Of a stretch of 64,000 bases of DNA, positions 24,334 to 35,640 are shown in pieces (position 1 is the first letter of the stretch; the number at the start of each line of letters is the position of its first letter). The notes below the pieces were generated by a model. It saw only the letters and a program-made list of their open reading frames with translations, was not told the origin of the DNA and searched no databases. The stretch is taken from contig CM066736.1 in assembly GCA_033961575.1 (NCBI GenBank), forward strand, positions 87,155,352-87,219,351, in the 5' to 3' direction. This DNA comes from Aselliscus stoliczkanus (Eukaryota; Chordata; Mammalia; Chiroptera; Hipposideridae). The translations under genes and the position numbers were made by a program.

Positions 24334-24808
24334 ATGTTTTGAATGACTGGATGAACTTTTTTTTTTTTTAAGGTTTTATTGGGAATTGGGGGAGGGGAAC
24401 AGCGTTAAGGAATCGGGGAAGGGCAACAGACAAGTTGCTGTCTTTTTGTTCTTCAGTCTAGTTGCGGACGACGTTGCTTCACTGGCCCATGTTGGTATTG
24501 TCATTGCATTTTTCCCGGATGAGGCAGATCCGTAGCCGGCCTCTGGATGGTTGCTCATGGCGGCTATTGGCGGCTCACGCTGGCTGCCAGCCTCTCACGC
24601 TGGCTGCCGGCCACTCACTGTAGCCCATGGCAGCCCACTGCAGCAGGGGCTGCAGCCCACACCATCACCGGGGCTCGCACAGCCCAGCTCCAGGTGGAGC
24701 TGTTGTTAGCTGTGGAGGGCAGTGTGACTGGCGCTCATATGTGGGATCGGAACCGGGGCCGCTGGCATCCCAAAACCAGCTCTTAACCAATGCGCCACTC
24801 AGCCAGCC
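24285..24808 (-). mobile_element. Family B composite SINE with extra 3' sequence
   Basis: A perfect 15 bp duplication CAGGATCTCATTTTA (24270-24284, 24809-24823) encloses the SINE, about 25 bp of unrelated sequence beyond its A tail, and the (TTTA)n run at 24281-24331, which reads as (TAAA)n on the element strand. Confidence 0.88.
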
Positions 24809-25532
24809 CAGGATCTCATTTTAATTGAATGTTTTGTGCCATGTGTCTATTAAATCAAAACTTATAAAAACATTTATTTAACTGTGCTACTGTAGAAGAC
24901 GTAAAGAAATAAAAACAAAGGCCCTAGTACTCTGTGTCCCCCAATTTTACTGTGGAAACTTAAAAAAATGACCCTGAAATATAAATTATGATAATTAATT
25001 ATGGTAATTGTCCATTTAAATTGCCATAAAATTACCATAGTTAAATTTTCCATAACAATCTCAAAAATACAATACCAAGGAGTAATGTGCAATAACTGTC
25101 AAGTGAGTGGAAGTGACAAAAAGTGTTATAAATGCTCAGGGGAGGAACAGAACAAATGAATGAACCAGAATAGTCTGAAAGAGCTTCATGGGTTTTAAAG
25201 GACAGGTAGGACTTGAAAAAGTGAAATGGGAGACATTGCAAGCAAAATAAACTTGGCAATTGGTAAGCACAAGAAACATTTAGGGAATTGACACTGCCTG
25301 GCATATGACTATGGAGAGCTTTTAATGCTGGGTTTTAACAGTAGTCAGCTTGCTTTGGTTCCTACACTTGGTAGAGTCACCAATGTGTAGACACTGCCTC
25401 CTTGGAAATAGTCTTCACTCTTAGAGAATCAGACTATAAAGCGAGCAAGGATAGAAAAACCCAATCTATAAAATGCAGCTACTCTGAAAACAATTGTTAA
25501 TTGATATGTATTCTCTTATTGTAAAGGACTTA

Positions 25533-25627
25533 CTTCCTCTCTGATGCAGCAGGGGCTGCAGCCTACACCGTTGCCAGGTCTTGCACAGCCCAGCTCCAGG
25601 TGGAGCTGTTGGGCATCAGAGAGGAAG
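25533..25627. repeat. Orphan family B core between perfect 15 bp inverted repeats
   Basis: CTTCCTCTCTGATGC (25533-25547) and its exact reverse complement (25613-25627) enclose about 65 bp of the family B core, from GCAGCAGGGGCTGCAGCC to CCAGGTGGAGCTGTTG. There is no tRNA head, tail or direct duplication. Confidence 0.9.
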
Positions 25628-26759
25628 ACATAAATTGTCAAATTTTGATAAAACAAAACAGTAACAGGCATGAATCTTTACATATAATATAGGCTAATTC
25701 CTAGCCTGAGTTTCAACCTTACGAGTATTTTAAATCACAAATTAAGACAAGGTATTTGTAAGCACTCACAACACACTTTATCTAAATGCTGGTGTTGAAA
25801 TAAAGTATAGCTTCTATTATTTTATGAAGTGCATCAGCTTTCAGAAGAAAGGGAGTATAGCTTTCATTATGCCATCTTAATGGAACTGGTGAGGAAATAA
25901 AGTTGTTCTTATAGAACGAGGCTAAACAGGTCTAGGATTTGGAGTTCTCATTCAGACAGCACTTAAGCGGCCAACAGAGTAGGCACCAGGGAAACCAAGA
26001 CAATTCCTATCCTTAAGTTCACAGTCTCGAGGGGTAGACAGTCAACCTATACTTACAGGTCAGAGGGTATGTGTTATATCTACAGAAGGTGATGGGGGCA
26101 TAGAGGATGCGCTGCTTGCCTACTATATGATGATGCCTACCAGCAGATAATGACCAAACCCAACAAAATTATACAATCAACTGCTAAATAAAGGGGAGAG
26201 GAAGGAAGAAAAGGAGGGAGGGAGGAAAATTTTCCCTTGTGTACTTAGGGAACAAGGAATAAAGATACATAAGTTGTATGTTTTTAAGTGAATGTCTCAA
26301 ATCCAAACAGCATAATACACGTCAACATCTACAAAGCTTCATAAGTCTGTTAAGAAAGTTATTAATGAGTCATAAGCTGCACAGTGGCAGTCCTAGTCAC
26401 CACTGTCACAAATTCTCCAGTCTAGGAGTCTTGTAGTGGAGGCAAAATACTGAAGCTTAATTGCAGCCAGCTATTCAAATCAAGGCACCACTGCTTTTTT
26501 TAAAAGTCCTCATTAGCAACACTTTGAAGAGAATGGAAAGAAGGCAACCAGATGGCTGTCTTGTGTCGGTAGTTTGGCATATTCATTACCAGTGATAAGG
26601 GCATGTTATTTAAGCAGCAGAGTTAAAGATTTTCTAAAAACTACATACTGGAAAAGGCTATTAGAGATCATCTGACCCAAAGCTTTATGGAAGGGAACAA
26701 TTAGCTGTCATTATGTATCAAACAGTATTTGAGTTCTGCAAGAAAAGTATTCCCATTTT

Positions 26760-26866
26760 ATTTTATTTTATTTTGAGGGCAGTGTCACTGGCCCTCACAT
26801 GTGGGACCGAACCCAGGCCACTGGCTTCCCAAGCCAGCGCTTAACCACCACGCCACTCGGCCGGCC
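26760..26866 (-). mobile_element. Family A SINE
   Basis: Antisense copy with a (TTTTA)n tail, flanked by AAGTATYCCCATTTTA. Confidence 0.92.
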
Positions 26867-27247
26867 CAAGTATCCCCATTTTAAAGATGGGGAAATACAG
26901 GTTCAGAGATCAAAGATAACTTACCTAAAGCCGCTATCAGGAGTGCTAGAGGTTGGATTTAAACTCACGTATGCCTGGTGTTTACCGCCCCATGATAGTG
27001 AGGCCCAGAAAAAGGAAAAATAACTTGATCAGAGCCACATGGCTTAATAGTGGCAGAGACAGGATTTCCGCTTATACTTGGAAAACGTCCATGGCAAAGG
27101 ACGCACACAGAGGCACGGTGAGAAAGGACTGATAGGAAACAACTTTAGCCTTCTGCCATGGTTTGGAATGAATGGAATTTTCAACACAATCTCTTAGTTA
27201 ATCTTCAAAATATATTGATAGTATGTGTTTGGGACTGGTTGTCAATA

Positions 27248-27410
27248 CAGACATACCTCAGAGATATTGCGAGTTTGGTCCAAGACCACAGCAATAAAAT
27301 GAGTATTGCAATAATGCATCTTTTTGCTGGTGGAGGGTCTTGCCTTCCAGACCTTGAAAAAATGCAGTATCTGTAAAGCACAACAAAACAAAGTATGTGT
27401 GTCCTGTATT
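27248..27410. mobile_element. Short Tigger1-type relic
   Basis: Carries the ACATACCTCAGAGATATTGC end, the CTTTTTGCTGGTGGAGGGTC internal piece and the opposite end, with most of the element deleted. Confidence 0.78.
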
Positions 27411-28689
27411 TTGAAGGACATCTATGTGCATAAGTAGACCACCCTTTTAACAATGCTATGAATTAAAACTTTCTTCTCTAAAAGAAACCGCTTCATAGCA
27501 TGAAGGAAAAAGTTTTTTCCTAATCAACCAGAGGTGTTTTCTCAAATCTGACATCAAGTAACATAACAAGGAAGACTTATTAGATTTTTTTTTTAAATCC
27601 AATTATCCAAATTTGGAGACACTAAGAAATAGATTTGCTAGCTATAAGCTTAGCAACAATGGAAAAATGGACATTTACTCACGAGTACTCAGGTCAAGAG
27701 GCTCAAACCTGACACAAAATGGAGAGGGAAGGGGAGAGAACGGGTCACTTTCTATATATACCTCTGCTGCAGTGCAAACTGCAGGGAATTGGAAGTCGGA
27801 TCACTCTCTCCCACTGGTTAGCATCAGGACTTGGGGAAGATGCTGTTAACTCTACTCCAGACATTCCTTCCCCACGTCCCACTCTCTATTTGGAATTCCC
27901 TAACAGAATTCCAAATTCCAAATTGTTTTAGTAGCTAGTAGATCTCTTGCTATCTTTCCTCCAGTGCAAGGGAATGAGCTAGAATTGGTCTAAACTAGTC
28001 ATAGTAATCCCATTCCCGACTGCCAGTGATTGGTCTTTGGATGGACATATGAGCCAGTTTTAGACAAAGAGGTTTAAGGAAAATATCTGCCACGAAGTTT
28101 CCCTTTCTAGAAGAAAAAAAAAAAGACAAGCTTAGCTAGGAAAAGGTTTTTGCCCTTGTTGCTTTCTTTTTATTTGGAAAGATAGCATAAAAGGTACAAT
28201 GCAAGTGGAGTTGCAGCAGCCATCCTACAACCATATGATGACAAGTAAGAGAAGAAAAGCCAGTATTTCTAAGAATGGCAAAAGAAAGGATGTAAAAAGC
28301 CTAGGTCGTGAATGATTCAGTTGAATGACTGAATCAACTCAGGAACTTCCTATTAATAATAAATATCCTTTTGGTTTGAACCACAGTAAGCTGTTAACAG
28401 CAAATTAGGTTATTAATCTAATGTTGCTAATATGAGTTTGGTGAGTTTTGTAGGTTTAATTCTATTTAAATAGTAAATCTGTTGAGTTTTATATTTATAT
28501 AACAGAAATATGGGATTTACTCCTGCACATAAGGAATTTATCCCCAGTTTTATTTTGTATATATTTAAGTAACATTACATGAAATATAACTTAATTCAAT
28601 ACTTGGGATCTGAAATATTTTTCCTTCAAAAGAGATTCGTATTATATTTCTTCAAGGAAGACTCAACATTATACAAATGTTTATTCTAA

Positions 28690-30010
28690 GTTAATTTAAA
28701 TATTTAATATAGTCTCAATAAAAATATTATCAGGATTTTCTCTAGCACTAGTTTAGTTGATTAGAAAGTTTATTTGTAAGAATAAACAAAAAGAGACAGA
28801 AAAATCTTATAAAAGAATAAAGCAGAAGCTACTGCTAAAACATATTAATAATGCCTCTCTAATTAAAAGTATAGTAGTAGCACATAAATATATAGTCTGA
28901 TGGAACAGACCCAAATCTATGTGGAAACTTGGTATATGATGAAGATGTCACTTTAATCAGTGGGGAAAAGGATTGATTTTTATTGTGGTGAAATTCACAT
29001 AATGGGAAAAAACCTTTTTAATTAAAAGAAGTCCAACTGGTGTTACAACAATTGGACAGCCTGTGGATAAAGATAAAGCTGGATCCATTCCTTACTATGC
29101 ACATCAAGATAAACTTAAAATGAATGCTGGCTAGATTTGAGTACATTAAAATTTAAAAACAAAACTTTTTACATGGCAAAAAATATCAGAAGCCATATAA
29201 AAAGGCAACTTGGAAAAATATTTGACACTTATATAAGGAAAATATCTCTAATACATAAAACACTTCAAAGACCACTTTGGAAAACAATTTCGCAGTTTCT
29301 TAAAAAGTTAAACATAATTTACCATACGACCCAGCAATTCCATTCTCAGATATTTACCCAAGAGTAATGCAAACATATTTCCACACAAAGATTTACATGT
29401 GAATGTTCATAGCAACATTATTCATAATAGCAAAAAACTAAAACCCTGTGGATGAAAAGGGGGTTCTATGGAAAGTAACAAACCCAAGTGTCCAGCAACC
29501 GATAAATGAATAAATAAAATATCGTACAGCTACACTGAATATCATTCAGCAATAAAAAAGGAATGAAGTGGGCCGGCCGAGTGGCACGGTGGTTAAGAGC
29601 TGGTTTGGGACATCAGCGGCCCCGGTTCGGATCCCACATATGAGGGCCTGTGACACTGCCCTCTAAAAAAAAAAAAAGGAATGAAGTACTGATACATGTT
29701 ACAATATGGATGAACCTTGATGATATTATAGTAAGTGAAAGAAGCCAGTTGCAAGTCTACATTGTATGATTGCATTTACAGGAAATCTCCAGAATAGGCA
29801 AATCCATGGAGATAAAAAGTAAATCAGCAGTTACCAGGGGCTGTGGAGGGGGGTAGAGACTGCAAACAGGTTAAGTAATTTCTTTATGGGATGATGAAAG
29901 TGTTCTGGAATTAGTGGTGATGACTGTACAATCTTGAATATACTAAAAACCACTGAACTGTATACTACAAAAGGGTGAATTCTAAGGTATGTGAATTATA
30001 ACTTAATTTT
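28690..30010 (+). mobile_element. L1 fragment (ORF2 end and 3' UTR)
   Basis: L1M-type sequence in sense, including ACCCAGCAATTCCATTCTCA and the AACCACTGAACTGTATACTA 3' UTR section. It is interrupted by a SINE. Confidence 0.75.
29571..29676 (+). mobile_element. Short SINE with family B-like head
   Basis: Has the AGAGCTGG and CGGATCCC variants of family B but ends at CACTGCCCTCTAAAA without the core. Flanked by GGAATGAAGT. Confidence 0.9.
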
Positions 30011-30344
30011 TTAAATTAATAAATAGCTAAAAGAGAAACACTAGAATTTAATTCTTCTAGTAATGCAATATGTGACCTTGAACAAATCACTTCGCTCTGC
30101 CATTTATTGCTCCATCTGTGTGACTAGTTCAGCTTCCTAAAGCCTTCCTGAGGCCTGACATCCTAGTAAACTTAAAAAGTTGAATGAAAGACTATCTAAT
30201 CAGATATGAATAAACATACAGCTTGAGGGAGAAACGCTGACATTATAACAGACTGAAAGGAGAGCTTCTACTTCATAAAGAATAAGCCTTTCTCACGGTT
30301 CTCAAGATAAAATAATTTACTAGCTATCATTCCTTAAGAGTCTG

Positions 30345-30530
30345 TGTATCAGGCAGTAAGTACTTTTCCTGTATCATCTCATTTTCACAGCACTCTAAGG
30401 CAAGCTGAAGTAACCCTGTTTTAGAGATAAGAAACAGACTATGAGAGCTTAAATGACTTGACAGAGTAAATATTCAAGCTGGGCTTCAAACTCAGATCTA
30501 TGTCACTTTAAACACCAATCTCTTTGCACC
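30345..30530 (-). repeat. MIR relic
   Basis: Antisense MIR (TCATCTCATTTTCACAGCAC, TGTTTTAGAGATAAG, GACTTGACAGAG). Confidence 0.65.
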
Positions 30531-30559
30531 AAGGTACAAGAAGAACAACAATGGACTAA

Positions 30560-30680
30560 AAATCTGAAGTCAGGGTTTGAATCTTGTTTCTACCACTTAA
30601 TGATTCTGTGATTTTAGGCAAGTCAATGAACACTTGAGTTTTCTCATTAACAGGAAATCTTAACCCTTGTCCTAATTTAC
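30560..30680 (+). repeat. MIR relic
   Basis: GGTTTGAATCTTGTTTCTACCA, then GATTTTAGGCAAGTC. Confidence 0.65.
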
Positions 30681-30867
30681 CTTGGAAAATACAAAAAGTC
30701 AGTTAAAGCACTGTAGAAATCTTAAGAGATAATTGTAGGAACGTGGTATTATTGATAAACCAAAAGCATGTTGAAAAGTGGTTTTAATAATCTCTAGTCT
30801 CTTGAATGGTATTGGAATGTACTAAAGCAGTGATTTTCAAAACACTCCTCTCAAGCACATCAGGTAT

Positions 30868-31215
30868 TATACAGACTGAACATGTGTCCTCCCAAAATTC
30901 ATGTTAAATCCAAACCTCCAATGTAATAGAGGTGGGGCCTTTGGGAGGTGATGAGGTCATGTGTGCTATATCGTCGTCAATAAGATTAGTACCTTTATAT
31001 AAGAGACCCCACTGCGCTCCCTTCCCCCTTCTGCCATGTGAAAGGACTGCCTTCTATAAACCAGAAAGGGGTCCTCGTAGACACAAAATCTGCTGGTGCC
31101 TTGATCTTGGACTTCCCAGCCTCCAGAACTGTGAGAAACTAATTTCTGTTGTTTATAAACCATCTAAAATATGGTCTATGGTACTTTTGTTATGACAACC
31201 CTACTGGACTAAGAA
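30868..31215 (+). mobile_element. MLT1-type (MaLR) LTR
   Basis: Matches GAGGTGGGGCCTTTGGGAGG, TTGATCTTGGACTTCCCAGC, CCTCCAGAACTGTGAGAAAC and the GGACTAAG end of MaLR LTRs. No internal region accompanies it. Confidence 0.85.
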
Positions 31216-31374
31216 ACCAGTTACAAGTAGGAAAACCAAATCAGAGTAGCTCCAAAAGCTTTAATAAGAAAGTTTAAAACCACTGTTTTTGGCATCATCT
31301 ACTGGCATCTATGAAGGAACAATGAAACCGGGATTTCAGGCTTTACTGAAGAAAAAGTATTGTTGTTCTGAAAA

Positions 31375-31545
31375 GGAATGGATTTCAGAGACTAATCCTA
31401 GATTGAATCTAGTTCTGCCGCATGCTAGTTGGGTGACCCTTAATGTCAGAGTCTGAATTTGCGAAGAAATATCTACCTTGTGAAGAAGATTAAATAAAAT
31501 ACATAAAGCTACTACAATGCCTGGCACACAGTACTTACTCAGAAA
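31375..31545 (+). repeat. MIR relic
   Basis: Contains TAGTTGGGTGACCCTTAATG and ACAATGCCTGGCACACAGTA. Confidence 0.65.
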
Positions 31546-34343
31546 AAAAAGTACTTGCTATTATTACATTGTCCAGTAATACTCTGGAATTACTAAATTC
31601 AATTTGAAAAACTAAATTATAGAAACTCAGGAAAAATCATAAATTCAAAACGAGCCTGAGTATGCAAACCCATCTAAATAAGATTTAGTGAAGTTGAAAG
31701 CAAGAAATTATGAAAAATAGTTAAAAGAGTTATGTCATATAAAACACTACCAAAGGAACAGGCCCAACCTGACAGCAGGAGGCAGATGGGAGAGTAGGAA
31801 AAGACGGTAACATAAGAAACAAACACATGAGTACAAGAAATAAAGGATGTTTGAAATTGGTGAAAGTGAGAATTCATAAATCAGGACTGAGCAAAAAGAA
31901 AGACTGAATCCTACAGAATTTGCAAAGAAAGAAGATACAAAGCTCAAATTAAGTATTCTCAGGTTAACAACTATAAATCCAAAAAGACACAATGGGTCTC
32001 AGTGTCAAGAGACCCAATGTTCTAGTCCTTAGGGGTCCTACCACCAAGTTGCTAGGGTACCTCAGTATAAGGAAGATTTGAGTTTCAGTTTTGTCATTTA
32101 TAAAAGAAAATTCTGTCCCAGCCTGTTAATTTAGCTTACAGAATACAGAATTTTCTGAGTCTCAGTTCCCTCAACTATACAGTGAAATCGTAAGATGAGA
32201 CCATTTCAAAGCTCTCTTTCAGCTTTATGTTTCTAGGGGAGAGTCTGTTATTATCACAAACATTAGACTTAGATGAGGCCTATGTTCCAATAAGTAGAAA
32301 AGAAAAATACAGGAAAATAAGCCACTTGAGGACCACATAAAATTTACCAACATATGCTCTTCTCACAATACTATAAAGAAGCATCTTTCTAAATAACTTT
32401 ATTTTCCAGGATAAGCCGTTAACCTAAATTAATATGAAAGCATCTATTTTATAGAGGGTGTTACTAACAATTACATAATCGTCTAATCAGCAGATTTTTC
32501 CCTTAATGCTCTCTTAGTATTTTTCTTCAGTTCTTAACTTCAGAGAACTTGTTTTGACAATGTGAGCTCTAATTAAACTTATCTAAAGCATGTACAGGTA
32601 TTAAAAAAAACTGTTTTTGTACGTTTTTACTGAAGAGTGCTGGTATACTAAAAGATCAAATGTTAGATAGGCAGCAACTAAAATATATACCAATAATAAG
32701 TATTACGTTAACTTTATACTCCCAGGTTAATTTTCCCAAATAATCTGTATGGGCCAGTTTCTAGATCCTCCTTATTATTCGTGTTACAGTCCCTCCCTTT
32801 CTGTCTTCCAAAGACAAAACAATCTTCACCTTACCTTATATGTAGCCTTCTCCCACCTCTTTCTACGGTGCGTCCATCGACCTATCCTCCCCTGTCAAGG
32901 TTTTCCCATGTTTCTGCTGTGTGTCATAATCAGGCCTCCACTTCAATGCTTAGTTTCCTCCCTGGTTTTTTCCAACCATTCTCACCGCCTCCTCCCCCGG
33001 TGCTTTAATGTTTAGGACTCTTTTTCTTCATTCCTGGGGCCTACTTTCCCAGGACTACATCTCCTTTTTGACTCGTTTCTGTACATAATACCTCTTCCAA
33101 ACCTGAGGTCTCTCTTCGCTAGTCCTCGCTCCAAGAATATCTATCAGCCCATCTCTAGAATCCCAAACACACCCCTGACTACCTAATACCCAAGTGTTCC
33201 TCCTGCCCCTTTTTCTCTAGTCACTACTAGTCTCCAGAATCCCATCCAAAACCACACGGCCTGCTCAATTCTCTCTGCTTTGCAGCAATTACCTCTCCCA
33301 TGTTCAACTCATGATGTTCGCTCTCCTATGAGACCCCTAACCTGGCACAAACCGTGCGCCCACCTACAGACCCAAAAAGTCTCTCTCTTCAACACAACAC
33401 GGTTGTTCCTCCAAAACCTTTTAGGCGGCTACTCGCAAAGCTTTCGTTGATTCTGAGTCTTATCACACCAGTACATAGCTTCCATTAGACCTATTTGCCC
33501 AGCCAAGAACCCACTGCCCCAATCTTGCTTCCGCTCCCCAGACATGACCCCTGCAGCGCGTCCATTCGCCAAACCCTATTCCTCGTCACTGCTCGATTGC
33601 TCGAGCCCATGGCCGCTCTCTACGCGCCCCAGCCCTCACCTCTCCTCCTTTTAGTCCCTAGTCTCATTTCTCATGACATCTTCTATTATCCTGAACAGTC
33701 TTGGCTGTGTTCTCCGTCTTTCCTTACGCCTGGTTCCCCAAGCTTTCTCAGCTCTCCTCGTCACCCCCTAACTCCCTGAATCGGCCTCGCGCCCCTTGAG
33801 GGACTCTCTCTCTAGAACCTTCTGCCCCCCAAGTTCCCTTTCCTTCTCCCCCCCTGCCTCGGGTGTTCTCTAGTTCCCTCAGCTTTTCTCGTATCTCGTT
33901 CTCCTAGTCTTCTTACACCTCGCAAAGCGTTCTCTCGTTGTTTCCCCTAATTCCCCTCAACTTTCCACTCAGTCATCTTCGTTTCCCTCAACCTTCCCCG
34001 GCCGCTTCCCCACGCCTTTATCACCCGCTCTGCGCCCTTTCTTCGCACCTTCTCCATCCCTTCTTCTGGAGGTGCTTCTTCCATCTCTTAAGTTACCCTC
34101 TCTCGGCTTCCTCAATCTTGGCTTTATTCCCTCTCCCTTCGGTACGATTTGTCCTCCCATTTCCATCGCCTCGGCGCCTCCCCTACTGCCCAAATCTGCC
34201 TACACGTCTCCAGGCCGCCGCCGACACTCGCTCCTAGCCTTCGCCTCCCTTTCCGTGCAGCACGAAATACATGCCCAGAGACACCATTCTCCAACGGCCG
34301 GGGCCCTGGCCTCCAGGGAGAAGGGGTCCCACGGGTCACGTAC

Positions 34344-34444
34344 CCCATTCGCATCTTGGCTCCGCTCTGACTGCCCCCGCTGCCGGGCAGAGGGGGGCGA
34401 GAGGGCAGGCGGCCGAGGTGCATGTTCTTCTCGAGGGCCGACAT
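34344..34444 (-). CDS. PPME1: PPME1 coding exon 1 (protein phosphatase methylesterase 1)
   Basis: This is the first coding exon of PPME1, the alpha/beta-hydrolase that removes the C-terminal methyl ester from the PP2A catalytic subunit. The 33 complete codons begin MSALEKNMHLGRLPSR and end GAKMRM, as in the mammalian protein; the exon closes with GG before a GTACGT donor (phase 2). The start was chosen by agreement with the known protein. The frame stays open upstream to an ATG at 34699, and the chosen ATG has a weak context (T at -3), so an N-terminal extension is possible but unlikely. The exon lies in the CpG-rich promoter region and is divergent to C2CD3, the arrangement I know from human chromosome 11q13. 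What is seen: sequence and splice site. What is known: enzyme role. What is inferred: shared promoter. Confidence 0.97.
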
Positions 34445-35069
34445 GAAGGGGAGGCCGCAGGTAGTCACCCAGGCGCCGAAGCTTCGTCCCACGCTAAGTG
34501 CGGCCCACGCGATCACAGTTCGCTCCCCCACGGACGCCCAGGCGCTTTTGGACAGCACCCAGCTACCGGCAGGACCGCCTACCGCCCACCGGCTCCGTAA
34601 GCTCCACCCCCTCTCCTCAGGCGGTTCCACCGGAAGTGCGCCACAGCGCTCCACAAGGAAAGCTGGGTAACGAAGTCTGAGGAGCCATCCGACCCCCACG
34701 CGGGGAATCTTACCGACTCTCGCCGGAAAGAGAAGCGCTCCTAAGGCAATGCACCCTGGGTAATGAAGTCCTCAAAGGCCGTATCCCATTGCGCTTGCGC
34801 AGCTAGAGGAGACAGCGTCCAACCCCGTAGAGGTAGGTTAGCAAAGCATCCTGGGTGTTGTAGTCTATTGGAGGTAAGGCGTCTTGGCGCCTTCCCTTCC
34901 CACGGACTCCCAGAAACTGTTAGAGACAGCGCAGTTTCTTCCTGCCTCCCAGGCTGCCCAGCGGTCCCGGTTGCCGAGGAACGCAGGCGCGGTGGGAAGG
35001 GATGGCGGGAGGCTACGGCTTAAGTGCTGGGGCCGGAGTGGAGTTGATGAAGAAGAGCTCCTCTTCGTC
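34445..35069. promoter_or_regulatory. Bidirectional CpG-rich promoter of PPME1 and C2CD3
   Basis: The 625 bp between the two divergent start codons is CpG-rich and free of repeats. Three ZNF143/Staf-like elements share the CTGGGTRNYGWAGT pattern: 34654-34676, 34746-34769 and 34841-34864. Their CTGGG cores are 93 and 95 bp apart. An NRF1-like site TGCGCTTGCGCA lies at 34790-34801, an ETS site ACCGGAAGTG at 34629-34638, a second GCCGGAAAG at 34722-34730, and a reverse CCAAT box (ATTGG) at 34867-34871 directly beside the third ZNF143-like site. No TATA box is evident. Transcription start sites cannot be placed from sequence alone. Confidence 0.85.
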
Positions 35070-35073
35070 ATGA
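35002..35073 (+). CDS. Upstream ORF in the C2CD3 leader, stop overlapping the main start
   Basis: A 23-codon ORF beginning MAGGYGLSAGAG and ending in five serines. Its ATG has G at -3 and G at +4, a strong context. Its TGA stop overlaps the C2CD3 ATG as ATGA, in a different frame. If transcription starts upstream of 35002, ribosomes would have to skip this start or re-initiate. No peptide function is implied. Confidence 0.55.
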   Translation: MAGGYGLSAGAGVELMKKSSSSS

Positions 35074-35124
35074 AACAACGAAAAGGCCAAGGGCCTGGGG
35101 GCGATGGTGGCCGCAAGAAAAGAG
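35070..35124 (+). CDS. C2CD3: C2CD3 coding exon 1 (C2 domain-containing protein 3)
   Basis: Eighteen codons, MKQRKGQGPGGDGGRKKR, plus G, then a GTAACA donor (phase 1). This matches the basic N-terminus of C2CD3, a large (about 2350 residue in human) centriolar protein with several C2 domains, needed for centriole elongation, distal appendage assembly, ciliogenesis and Hedgehog signalling; human mutations cause an oral-facial-digital syndrome. The start is chosen by agreement with the known protein; it has G at -3. No in-frame stop closely precedes it, but no in-frame ATG was seen upstream either. Confidence 0.95.
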
Positions 35125-35439
35125 GTAACATGAGCGACCAGAGGTTGAAAAAGCCTAATAGGGTGGAGTCAGGGGAGCAGGGTATAAGGAATTCTAAGAC
35201 CTCCACACCCTCCTGTTAAAAAAAAAAAAAAAAAAAAAAAAAGAGGAAAAGGGACAGAGGAAGGAGAATAACCAGGGAATGAGAAGATTAAAAGAGAAGG
35301 TAGTTGGCCTTCCAACGAATGGAAAGGAAATAGGGTCTGGCGTGAGGGGCAAACTGGACGAGTAAATGGAGAGAGGCGTAGGACAAAAGAGTACAAGTAG
35401 GATGCTTCCAGAGGAAGGGAACAAAAAAAATTCTCGAAT

Positions 35440-35640
35440 TTTAACTTTTTGGAAATTGAGATCTAATTGACATATAACATTGTTAGTTTCAGGTGTACAA
35501 CATAATGATTGGATATTTGTATATATTGTGAAATGATCACCATAATAAGTCCGGTTAACATCCATCACCATACATCGTTAAAAATTTTCTTTCCTTATGA
35601 TGAGAACTTTTAAGATCTACTTTTTTAGGAACTTTCAAAT
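35440..35640 (-). mobile_element. L1 3' end relic
   Basis: Antisense L1 3' UTR (ATTGACATATAACATTGTTA, TTTCAGGTGTACAACATAAT). Confidence 0.65.

Larger units (their letters stand above)
15412..34343 (-). other. PPME1: PPME1 intron 1
   Basis: An 18.9 kb GT-AG intron without exons that I can recognise. It holds three full family B SINEs, several family A SINEs, a tandem A-D SINE insertion, an orphan SINE core in an inverted repeat, L1, MIR, Tigger, MER5-like hAT and MLT1 relics. A C/T-rich (minus-strand purine-rich) section of about 1.4 kb adjoins exon 1. Unlisted stretches show only AT-rich unique-looking sequence. Confidence 0.85.

Noticed and set aside
32749..34237. Several proline/leucine/serine-rich ORFs as hidden genes
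   Set aside because: They come from a C/T-rich intron section with few stops and show no splice structure or family similarity.
34124..34699. A 191-residue minus-strand ORF as a new protein
   Set aside because: It is PPME1 exon 1 read through into the promoter on one side and intron 1 on the other; only 34344-34444 matches the known protein.
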